Shown: in pieces, positions 55,801 to 64,000 of the stretch | Numbering within the stretch: the stretch's first letter is position 1 | Layout of the letters: the number at the start of each line of letters is the position of its first letter | Source of the DNA: Thalassia testudinum | Taxonomy: Eukaryota; Streptophyta; Magnoliopsida; Alismatales; Hydrocharitaceae | DNA: 64,000 bases | Assembly (NCBI GenBank): GCA_037157565.1 | Contig: JAZHRO010000002.1 | Span: 73,768,001 to 73,832,000 of the forward strand | Reading direction: 5' to 3' | Notes under the pieces: model-generated | Databases searched by the model: none | What the model saw: the letters and a program-made list of their open reading frames with translations, nothing else | What the model was told of the DNA's origin: nothing | Position numbers and translations under genes: made by a program

Positions 55801-57443
55801 CTGTCGTCCCTTGAACTAGTATGGAAGCCAATATCTTGGCTTCAGAGGTTATGGTGGGCTAATTTCCCTCTGTCATGAGTCACGCATAGGGGATTTTCCT
55901 ACACAGGGATCGGTCCAGAGGAAATCAAGCACTTGATTCAAAAAACCCCCATCATGTGTGGGTCTTAAAGCACACAGGAGGTGTTGGTGGTGGAGAGGCG
56001 CACATAGGAGGGGAGTAGAAGGCCTTGCATGACCCTCTCTCACTCAGTGTGAAACTAGTTGTCGCCTATGTGGAGGAGAGGCAATGTGGCCTGTTAGGTA
56101 CGGAGGAGGATAATGACGTGCGTTGGTGCGTGTAGGTACTAGGTAGAGGCGCACGTTGGTGCACACATTGGACTTGTGCGGCATACGTGTGGATTGTGTG
56201 CAGGGGGAACTTGATCGCACATGAGTTGCGCACACAAACTGTTGTGCGTGCATGGCTTGCATGCAGATCAAAGAAACTTGCACATGTACTGCAGGCATGA
56301 AGGAGACACGTGATGAAGGTGCGCATAGAGAACACACGGAGAAGATCACATGTAGGAGAGAGGGTCAGCGATCCCTAGGACTGTTCCAATTCTGATATCA
56401 TGCAAAGAAAACTGGAACTTGGAGTTTTATTATTGTAAGAAACTCAAATAGAAATAATGGGATTTGAGGGACTAATTGTACTTTCTAATCCTAATACAAT
56501 CTTCCAGAATAAATAAAGCATATCTTTAATTATAACAAATCTCTAACATAACTTTCCTAAAAGGATAATTTTAAAACTATAAACTAAAATAAGGAAATAA
56601 GATAATTTAGGCAAGGTGGATTTCCTTGCCCACTACTCCACATGGGATCTCATGATCTCTAACATAGAGATTCAAGAGATCTCCAACAGTTATGTTAGAG
56701 ATTTCCTATTTAGAAAGATTATATTAGGATTGGAAATGGGATTGATCTCTCTATATAAAGAGACCAAATCCCCTCTTTTGTGCTAAAGTTTTTACAGCAA
56801 TAAAGCTCCACGTTACAGAAACTTCACAATGACCTTTGTAGGGCATTGCCATCTTGATTCTTGCAGGTTTCCAAATCCTGTAGAATTAGGGAGTTGGGAT
56901 GGGTCAAATTGTGCTTCGTGACTTTGATGGGACCTTGGCATGTCATAGTTTTGTATGGATTTCGTCATTCCATTGTACATGGGAGTTTGGGGTGAATCAG
57001 ATTGGGCTTTCCAAGGAGTCTGCATCATTACATGCTTCTTTTTGTGTTTTCTCTAAATTTGTATTTTACAGGTTTTGAGTTATTTTCTGAAATGCATTTT
57101 TTTAAGGTTCGATTGTCCCCTAATAATCCTTTACTTGTAAGGGAAAGGTTTTTTTTATCATCCCTTGTTTAGACAGAAAACATTTAATAGTTGGGCTGAT
57201 TGTTGTTTCAAAAGTGGCTGTTCATGATTTTGAGTCTTTTGTCATTAGGATGTAAATGTAGGTATAAGTTGGATAGTTGGTTTGATATTTTTGCCTCTGC
57301 ATCAGGAAGCAGCTGCGTTAGCGGCAAGTGAGGTGGCTTTCATTGTTCAGGCTGGTCAAGCAAGGGGCCTGCAGTTTACCATGGCACCTGAATCTCCAGC
57401 TACTCCCCAACGTGAGCCTCCCCAACGTGAGCCTCATCAATGA
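46689..57443 (+). CDS. RING-CH (RINGv) membrane E3 ubiquitin ligase, DUF3675 type
   Basis: Seven coding exons: 46689-46907, 50876-50947, 52362-52426, 52523-52679, 53180-53260, 53355-53444, 57306-57443; together 273 residues. The C4HC3 zinc domain spans 50-95: C50, C53, C66, C68, H76, C79, C92, C95, split by intron 1 after K73. The plant DUF3675 region follows: PYKPGY (98-103), GGWTISG (120-126), DPRILAMAAAQRHFLEAEYDEY. Two membrane segments lie at about 161-184 and 199-222. The charged tail QQRRQRQEAAALAASEVAF ends in a Pro-rich stretch. RING-CH proteins bind E2 and ubiquitinate targets at membranes; the target is unknown. The ATG at 46689 is chosen because it gives the family-like start MGDHEVVDV; an upstream in-frame ATG (46635) would lie before the probable UTR acceptor. 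All introns are GT-AG except intron 3 (GC-AG). Confidence 0.9.
48759..48808. repeat. GTAT-type microsatellite
   Basis: About 50 bp of GTAT/GTGT repeats ending GTATGTATGTAAAT. Confidence 0.9.
49046..50034. mobile_element. CGATAT-rich inverted-repeat element in intron 1
   Basis: The left end GGTTTGAAATATCG (49046-) and the inverse of the right end CGATATTTAAAACC (50019-50032) form imperfect terminal repeats. Both ends and the middle (49314-49340) are packed with ATATCG/CGATAT motifs. Flanks share GGAAGCCAC / GGAAGCAC, perhaps a degraded 9-bp target duplication as in Mutator-like elements. There is no transposase ORF. Confidence 0.5.
49801..49858. repeat. CA microsatellite
   Basis: An uninterrupted (AC)n run of about 27 bases followed by CACG/GCAC variants. 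Confidence 0.95.
52427..52522 (+). other. Intron 3 of the RING-CH gene, GC-AG type (96 bp)
   Basis: The donor reads ATAAG|GCAAGT and the acceptor TGATTGCAG|TGG. Splicing joins AG to T to make Ser119 and keeps the family motif IDI-S-GGWTISG. No GT donor nearby gives the right frame and sequence. Confidence 0.75.
52959..53167 (-). mobile_element. Copia-type solo LTR (209 bp) in intron 4
   Basis: The minus strand runs TGTTAGAGAATATT to CTCTCACA, with TATATAAAGAG as TATA box near its middle, the layout of small Ty1/copia LTRs. It is flanked by the perfect target duplication ATATT (52954-52958 and 53168-53172). Its border is 12 bp before exon 5, so the polypyrimidine tract and branch site of this acceptor must come from LTR sequence or be weak. 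Confidence 0.9.
54300..54770 (+). pseudogene. Possible LINE C-terminal relic
   Basis: Weak + strand coding traces, broken by stops and shifts: DKWALEDGRCFVKDIYR, then VMVFAWLLRRG..F.TKKH, resembling the region after the reverse transcriptase in plant L1 elements (W-SL..G.F.VKS.Y and FF.WL....I.T). It is too decayed to be sure. Confidence 0.3.
55508..56688 (-). mobile_element. Ty1/copia fragment, internally deleted
   Basis: On the minus strand a 288-bp LTR (56688 down to 56401, TGTTGGAGATCTC to TTTCTTTGCA) is followed by a degenerate initiator-tRNA-Met primer site TGATATCAGAAT (56389-56400). After about 850 bp without a usable ORF comes a copia-type polypurine junction (CAACTTGAGGGAGAG, then TGTTGGAGATC, near 55508-55535). 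The gag-pol is missing. Sequence left of 55508 does not clearly continue as LTR, so the left end is truncated. Confidence 0.6.
56693..56830 (+). repeat. Copia LTR fragment, + strand
   Basis: TGTTAGAGATTTCC, then TCTCTATATAAAGAGACC and a tail to about TTCACA. It is similar in layout to the LTR in intron 4 but in opposite orientation. Its first 17 bp with flank (56688-56704) are a perfect inverted copy of 56537-56553 in the neighbouring LTR. Confidence 0.45.
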
Positions 57444-58320
57444 TCAAACAATTCTAGCTTCTTGTTTCATTCTTTCAGTTGGAGTATCCATTCTTGAGAG
57501 AGTGATGTGACAACGTTGGAACCTTGTTCTCTTTCTCATGCTTTTATTTCTATTTAGAACCGGCTGAGGGGAAGGGAATTGTGTTAGCAGGGACAGAGTT
57601 TAGTAATTGTGCCAACCCCCCCACCCCCTCTTGAACATTGTACTTCAGAGATCTTGGCTTCTTGACTGCCGAGCTTTCTTATCTATGTAAATACACTTGT
57701 TCACATTAGAGGTACTGCCAGAAACTTGTTTGGAGGCAGATTGTGGTCTGCACGAGCTTTCTCCATGGAAATTTTAATTAGTTTTCTTCTGAAAGTTGGG
57801 AAGTTCTCCTTAAACAGAAGTACATCCAGAGAGCCTCGCAGGAATGTGTTGGTCGAGGAACTGAGCAAGAGAGTCTGGATATCCAGGGCATCCAGAATCT
57901 CCAAAACCCTCCAACAACGTCCTGTAGTTATAGGTGATCGAACTGCATTCCCAAAATACTGGTAGACTTGGTGCGGAGCTATTGCAGCACATTCATGGAG
58001 CCTGGCAAAAAGTTGGCATAGAACTTCAGCAAATGAGACAGTTGACAGGTAAGCTGTTGAGCAAGGGCTTCGGCTCAGGGAGGAGGGTCTCGTTAAAGGT
58101 CAGCAGCAGCCATCCCTCTCAATCTACCGGTGTTGACCGGAAAGCCATACCATCAAAAGAATCCGTGTGGCAAGCAGCATCTACAAATATCCTGATTGGA
58201 AGATTTCAGACGGTTTAGCTCCCAATGATCATCAGATTCTGAGCTTGTCAATGTTATAGATGGAGAAGCATCTAGTTCTATATAAATCAGTTATTTGGCG
58301 TTGTGGTTTTATTTTTTAAG
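57444..58320 (+). other. Probable 3' UTR and downstream flank of the RING-CH gene
   Basis: Sequence after the TGA at 57441-57443. No AATAAA is evident, so the poly(A) site cannot be placed. ORFs in 57700-58220 on both strands have no recognised domain. Confidence 0.4.
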
Positions 58321-60750
58321 TGCGTATAATGGCAATTATTCTTATGGGCAGGTTTTCAATTTTTTGGTAGAGCGTGGTAATGCGTACAAAGCTTGTTGTC
58401 ATTCCTTATCAGGTTAAGATGTGATTCGTCACGTAAGAAATCCTTTGGTTGGGAATACAACTCATGCTGGAGGTAATAACAAATGTAGGGCCGGTTAAAT
58501 CTCGCCGTCCGACATGGTTGAAGTATGCATACCTTGAGTAAGTGCGTGTATTCTCAACCACGGTTGTTGCTCTCGGTGGTTTTCTTATATTTTTGGCCCA
58601 AAGTGGCGTCCAACGTCGTCGTGCCTCGTTCATTGCTCTCATTACCTGCGTCTCATTATTTGATGTGATAGACCAAATTGTTATTACAGATGCGAGAGAA
58701 ATGGGTGTCATAGGAGGTGAAAGGGAACCGGGAAAGGTAAGTAGGTTGTAATGATCTTTTGGCATAAAAAAAAAAGTACGTTGTAATGATATATGGTATT
58801 GAGTTACAGTTTGGTATCGATTTGTAACAAGATATAATATGATCTATAGGTGTGACAGGAATGCACGTAGGCCACCCGTGAGCCCTCCCCTCTACCCTCT
58901 CATTTGCTCGCTTCACCTGGGGATGTAACCAGGTTGGATTTTGTTAAATTTTGTATCGAAATCCATCTATCCATTGGACATTTATTTATTCCTTTAATCT
59001 TTATTTATAAATAAATCTTACAACTAAAACATGTCGACGTAAAAGTAAAACAAGTAAAATACATACATAAAACATATAAAGTTTTCATCAATAAAAAAGA
59101 AAAAGCATGTCATGCATAACATTAAAGTCAAGAAAATTAATAAGTGCGGTAGTGTTGTACATACAACTATGATGTGCTAATGTGATTTATATGCATTGAA
59201 AATGTTTACAAAACATATAATACTCAAGCATTTACTTAAACAAAAGTCACCAAATTGAATATATGAGTTGGGTTAATAGGTTTGGGTCCAAATGCATACA
59301 TGTACTTAAATTTGATCGGGTTTTTTTTGTTAAAATCCAAACCCAAACTCGAATTCAAATGGCTCATTAAGGTTGGGTTGATTGAAATTTGCATCCTTGC
59401 CTCCAACCTATAGGAAACCTTAAGTAGTTGCCACCTCTTGATCCTCAATGTGTTGGTTAGGGTCCCCCCTGCTCCCTCTCCATTGATCTCTTCATATCCA
59501 CCCTCTTTCCCCTTGGTGGAGGATCTGTTTCTCCATCTCAAACCAAGCCATGATGGCCTTCATTACTTTGCCACCCCTTGCATTGAAGTACATGCTATGG
59601 CTTTCTACCTCAAGCTTCTTTTGTTTCCTTCCACTCTGCTTTGTAGATGCTTTGTCACAGTGGATTTGAGGATGACCAAAGGTTGCCAGCTATAGCTCCA
59701 AAGTGGTCTTCCGTTGGTGGTTCTCTTTTCGTCTTGGCCTACTCTTAGGCACACCAACTTACGACTCAACTAAGGTCCCTCCTCAACCTTGCTTTTCTAG
59801 TTATATTGCTTTATCATCTTGAGTTCATGGTGTAGTGGGTTGAGAAGGCACTTAGACCCTCGAGTGAGGTCCCCTCTTCTTCCTATTGGCTGATTTTTGA
59901 TTGATTATGAGGATCCTCCTCGATGCTTCAAGTCAAGGGTTGAACATGGATCTTGTGGTGTTTCTCTCGCTCTTAGCCACAATCTTGCTTAATTGGAGTT
60001 TGAATGTGTCACGAGCAATGAGCACTCTACCAAGCTAGAAGGAGGTCTAATTTAGGTTTGATGTGGAAGACTTATTGTTTGTGTTGTTTTGCGCGGGTCT
60101 CGCTTCCCACCCTTGTGGCTTTTCTACTAGGACTATGCTTGATTCCATAATTACACACAATTGAGTTCTTGCTAAATCGCTTTGGCTACCGACTATCCAT
60201 GGCCATCCAGGTACTCTTAAGTGTGAATCGATTTGATTGGCAATATTTTGCCTACAGTGCAATGTCATCATCAAACAACGTGGAGAAACTTCTATTAGCT
60301 ACAAGTTGCATTATGATGATGCTTTCTTTGTTCTTAGTTTAGTTTGCTTTATTTTGTTCTAGTTCTGTGATCTCTCTGAGTTCCCCTACTCTACAAGGTG
60401 TTTGGGCATTTCAGTTGTCTTTCCCCTCATGGGGTTGCATTTCCTTGTAATCACCTTGTCCCCTTTAATGGAGATTTATTTTCAATATATATATAGGTGG
60501 ATTGGCTACATTTCCCTCATTATGGGTGAGGATGAGATAATTAACCAACATCCATCATAATGGGCGATTGTGGAAATCGCAAGAGGGAGGATAATTGCAT
60601 CACTGTAGTGCAAAGTCACGATTGTTTAAAATTCTCTTAAAAACAAATAAAAATTAGGTGTAATGGGAGTCCAAGTGGTCTCACAAATAGGCAAGTTGTT
60701 CAAGTCACTTTCTACTAACCTAAATTAAAGTACTTTTGTTATTTTTGAAT
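58321..60750. other. Intergenic stretch, no supported gene
   Basis: A 118-codon minus ORF (58409-58765) overlaps a 69-codon + ORF (58542-58751) that ends at a GTAAGT-like donor; neither is recognised. GGATGTAACCAGGTTGG (58921-58937) and AACCTTAAT...TTTGCATCC (59365-59397) may be the ends of a small hAT-like element without a clear target duplication. The rest shows nothing definite. Confidence 0.4.
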
Positions 60751-60756
60751 ATTCAA

Positions 60757-61200
60757 ATGTCACGCCCCACAATGACGATCCCTCAAGATTGTATTGTGGC
60801 CACGTGGCCACCGCCTATTATCTCCTAGGATATTTAGTATGCAGTTTATGCAATTTCGTAGTTACTAACCTAAGGGAAATTTACTAAGTAGAGTGGCTAA
60901 ATTCTGCTGAAAATCCACTAGAGTTTCCCTTGTTTCATTGTGTTTTTCCCAAATTCTTGCACCTACAAAGGAGACCTATGCAAAGGAGACCTTTGTCCAC
61001 TTTGTTACATCATTTCAGCATGTTTCCCAAAAAAAAGAAAGGTGTAACCCAAAAGAAAACCTTTTTCTTTGCTTTCTATTTTCCTTTCCCTCTATCACTC
61101 TAGTGATCCAATGTGTACCAGAGCCATTAGCAAATTTGTCTGGTCCTAGAGAAGGGCTCCGAGGTAGGCGAAGAGGCTCGCAAGGCGAACCTCAATGAGA
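60757..61200 (+). repeat. Possible gypsy LTR fragment
   Basis: It begins TGTCACGCCCC, a common start of plant Ty3/gypsy LTRs, and contains a 16-bp palindrome with a CACGTG core (60796-60811). The right end cannot be placed. Confidence 0.3.
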
Positions 61201-61269
61201 AGGAACTCCATCATGTATAGCATTTTGATAGAGAGATTTTCACTTTCTTATGATATCAATAGAGGCTAT

Positions 61270-62741
61270 GTTGTTGTAATTAATGTGGTGGAAATCTCTT
61301 AATCAAATATTAACATAGATATGAATTTAAACCACAATAAAGGATATCGTATCCACAGGGAGGAATAGACCAATAAGTTCACAAAATATATATTATTTTT
61401 TTTATGCAAAAATTAATTTGACGATTAGTTGTAGCATCAAACCAACATGAGAATAACTTGAATCAGCAGTAACATAAAATATGGAGAATTAGAGGGTCTG
61501 ATAAGCAATTACCCACAATATAAAACATTATATCTAAAATAACTCCTCTTCAACCATGGTCATTTAATCTAATCGACCTCCTCTTGTAGCAAAACAGGGG
61601 AGGTTGATTCCCCTTGGCGTGTGCACGGAGGGAGCCGCAGCTGGTGGTGTGGCTCGTCGGAGGAGTAGGGCTGGCGGAGAGGATCACTCCGGTGGTGGTG
61701 CGGCAGCCTACGGTGGTTGGAGATGCCGCCGGTGACGAGGAAGAGGTGCGGCAGAGGTGGGTTGTTGGTGCTATCGAGAGCCGCTATAGGCGACGCGAGT
61801 AACATAGAGACGTTGGCAGCTGTTCGCGGGAGGTCACGCGTGTCTGTAGTGGCATCGAAGAGGCGTTGACGCCGAGGGTGCACTGCTAGAGAGAGCGCAG
61901 GTGCAGGAAGGTCTGCTCCTGCAGAGGGGGTGGTGAGGTGCTGTCGTGGGCGCTTGCGATGCAGGGCGCGCGGGCACGCGAAGACGATGGATGCAGGGCG
62001 CGGTGCTTACTGCACTGCTGGAGAGAGCGCGGGCGCGCTGCGGTGGGCGCCTGCAGTGGAGAAGGTGCTGTGCCTGCAGGCGCCTGGTTGGAGGTGCAAG
62101 CGCTGGTGGTGTGCGCCTACAGGCGGTGATGGTGCTGGAGCGGGTGTGCGCCTACAGAGGAGGACGGTTGCGCGATGGGCAGTAGGGCATTGGAAGGTGC
62201 AGCGTGGCTGGAAGGTTTTGGCTGTTGCCTGCGCTTGCAGTGGAGAGGGCGCAGTGCCTACAGGCGTGCAAGGGTAGGCGGTGGTGCGGACTGGAAGGGT
62301 GTTTGCGGTGGAGGGCACGCGGTGCACAGTGCAAGCACGGTTGCACGTTTCCTTTCTCCCTTCCAATCCCCTCCGCCTCTCCTCTATATTTCTTCTCTTC
62401 CGCCTCCCAAGGGATTTTCAAAATCCTTGTTCTAATTTTGGCCGGCGACGGTTTGCATTTGTTGAGGGGTGTTGAGGGTGGACGGAGGATGAGGAAGAGA
62501 TGGAGCCGGTTGTTTGAAAGGGGAATTTACCCTCCCCTCCTTGTTCTTTCCCAATATTATTCCTGCAACATGAAAACATAAAATCATTACATATTAAGTT
62601 ATAGAATGCTATAAAATAGATGTAAACTTAAATAATGATGCATGCAAACATTCTATAACTTAATATAGTTATTAACAAACCTAAAAGGTAAGATTAAAGT
62701 TAACTTAGGTGTAACAATAGTCTATTAAAATGGACTCATCA
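61270..62741 (-). repeat. Diverged Athila-like LTR (tentative)
   Basis: It has ATATCGTATCCACAGGGAGG (61346-61365), like the GAGGTCGAACACAGGGAGC block near the head of family-A LTRs, then a GC-rich middle (61600-62330), and an end reading GGACTCATCA, as in family A. The + and minus ORFs in the GC-rich part are repetitive and not supported as genes. Borders are tentative. Confidence 0.35.
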
Positions 62742-63020
62742 CATTTGCAGGAGGAGGTCTCTGGTAAGGGAGGTGCGAAGGAGCAATTGCCACACTTGCT
62801 GGTGCAGTGCCAGCAAGTGGGGATGAGAGACAAAGTATGTAGGGCGATACGACATCTTTGAAAAGTGAGGTGACAACGTAGTGCGCCACAAGGCTCAGTA
62901 GGGCGTAATTAAGTGCAAGGGAAGAAAAACCATTAAATGGGATACTCTGACAAGCATGCATTCCGGAATAGGTGTAGCCCCAAATTCTTTTCCCTTACGT
63001 CTTACTTTGTCCTTTTTTAA
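62742..63020. other. Short spacer, nothing recognised
   Basis: Between two LTR-like segments; no ORF or repeat end could be supported. Confidence 0.4.
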
Positions 63021-64000
63021 TGCACGAAATCAATATTATAAAATCGTTGCATTACAATATAGTCAAATTCACAAAACAAATACAATTTATAACTGGAAAG
63101 ATCATTAAGAAAGTTCAAGGTCGAACACAAGGAGTAAGTAGGAATTCATATACTAATCTTGATTAATATATAAATGAGCACAATGAATCAAGCCAAGAAT
63201 GATTATCAATGAATAATATATACTCAAAATTGATCTTTAATGCAGAACATGAGTATATCAAAAGTTTAATGAAGCAAAAAGATGTCTAAGGCAAAATAAT
63301 GCTGATTCAAATCACAATTTATTAGCTTAGATGCATATATATACGAATTACTCAATACTTTAAATAAGTGAATAGTATCAACCACTTTAAATCCACGCAA
63401 GTTTAGTGCATAGTGCCCTGTGTTGAGGTAATCAGACGATGGAACACCCAATCAAACGACTTAAATCGCCTTCAGCTACAATGCCTCCTCTTATTCTTCT
63501 TCTTCTCTCTTCTCTCTTCTGCCTTTCTTCTCTTCTTTTCTTCTTCAGGCACGAGTCTTATGCCTTAGCTTCTTCTACCTTTCCTCTTCTTCTCCTCTCC
63601 TTTCCTTCCTAGCACACAAGGGATACTCACGGCTAAGTGTTCAGCCAACCCTCAAGAGAGAAAAACCCTCCCCTCCCCCTCTCTCTCTCTCTTTCGTTCC
63701 TCCTCTTCTCTCTCTTAGGTAGCCGAGTAATCGGGTAATCGGATATGCGTACCCAGGTCCAGGGCTGCAGGCGTGGGTCACAGCTGGGGAGTGAATAAGG
63801 CTTAGGCGGGTTGGGTTAAGTGCGGGTGAGCGGGGGCCTCACCCCCATGTGTTCGAGGTAGTAAGTCGGTATGAGAAAATCAACTTATGTGTGCTCAGCA
63901 GCTTATCTCCCACCGATGTGGGACTAAACCCACGCTTCTTCTCGCGAGAGAACAACAGCAACATGTGGCATCAAATTGAAGTCCTTGGAGCAGTTAATGC
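63021..64000 (-). repeat. Athila-type LTR, partial, runs off the right edge
   Basis: It starts TGCACGAAATC and follows the family-A order: CATTACAATATAGTC, AAGGTCGAACACAAGGAG, the pair ATCAGACGATGG / AATCAAACGACTT, a polypyrimidine block (63480-63605), GGGGGCCTCACCCC and GATGTGGGACTAAACCC. No primer site precedes it, so it is either a 3' LTR of a minus-strand element lying to the right or a solo LTR. Confidence 0.7.

Larger units (their letters stand above)
53445..57305 (+). other. Intron 6 of the RING-CH gene (3861 bp)
   Basis: Donor CAG|GTCAGA; acceptor CTCTGCATCAG|GAA, phase 0. It holds a possible LINE relic and copia fragments. 53450-54280 and 56850-57300 show nothing else. Confidence 0.8.

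Noticed and set aside
58542..58751. Possible first exon of a small membrane protein
   Set aside because: It has a Met start and a GTAAGT-like donor but no recognised family and no downstream exon; kept only as an unassigned ORF.
61930..62435. Several overlapping Arg/Ala/Cys-rich ORFs
   Set aside because: All frames of a GC-rich repetitive segment are open; no recognisable protein and a probable LTR middle.

Overview
The window is nuclear DNA of a flowering plant. It holds one intron-rich host gene with canonical plant splice sites, surrounded by Ty3/gypsy elements of the Athila type, solo LTRs, copia LTRs and MITEs. The host gene has a GC-rich first exon, which would suit a monocot, but that is only an inference and the species cannot be read from the sequence.

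Positions 1-39,334 are a nested pile of LTR retrotransposons. Two families make it up. Family A is Athila-type: the elements code on the minus strand, have LTRs of about 2.69 kb, and prime from tRNA-Asp (the + strand shows the tRNA 3' end CCCCGGCAACGGCGCCA). Athila-1 (1-3465) enters from the left edge. Athila-2 (8273-23089) is old and broken up. Athila-3 (25140-38758) is complete, with both LTRs, PBS, PPT and a perfect CCGCC target duplication. Its gag-pol is dead: nine in-frame stops, a frameshift, and an integrase Asp changed to Asn. Family B is seen only as LTRs of about 2.2-2.7 kb, loaded with the palindrome CAGACGTCTG. Its copies are LTR-B1 (3466-8272, partial), LTR-B2 (4476-7153), LTR-B3 (11622-14293) and LTR-B4 (23482-39334, split by Athila-3). 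Five-base target duplications give the order of events: B1 went into Athila-2; B2 and Athila-1 went into B1; B3 went into Athila-2 gag; a 4.5-kb fold-back LTR went into the Athila-2 5' LTR; Athila-3 went into B4.

Positions 39,335-46,240 are intergenic. They hold a decayed antisense coding remnant, a GC-rich LTR-like stretch with two hairpins, a 0.6-kb AT microsatellite, a fold-back Tourist-like MITE (TSD TTA), and a 1000-bp hAT-type MITE (TSD GTGGAGGT) sitting inside a second palindromic element.

Positions 46,689-57,443 (+ strand) are the only convincing host gene: seven coding exons for a 273-residue RING-CH (RINGv, C4HC3) protein with a DUF3675-type region and two membrane segments, probably a membrane-bound E3 ubiquitin ligase. 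One intron is of the GC-AG type. A 209-bp copia solo LTR (TSD ATATT) ends 12 bp before exon 5. The long introns 1 and 6 carry a CGATAT-rich terminal-inverted-repeat element, copia fragments and microsatellites.

Positions 57,444-64,000 hold the probable 3' UTR, then gene-poor DNA with LTR-like fragments and another Athila-type LTR that runs off the right edge. I found no operon-like cluster, CRISPR array or RNA gene. The most unusual signals are the ACGT-palindrome-rich LTRs, the 2-kb fold-back LTR, the covarying promoter-proximal hairpin of Athila LTRs and the LTR abutting a splice acceptor.
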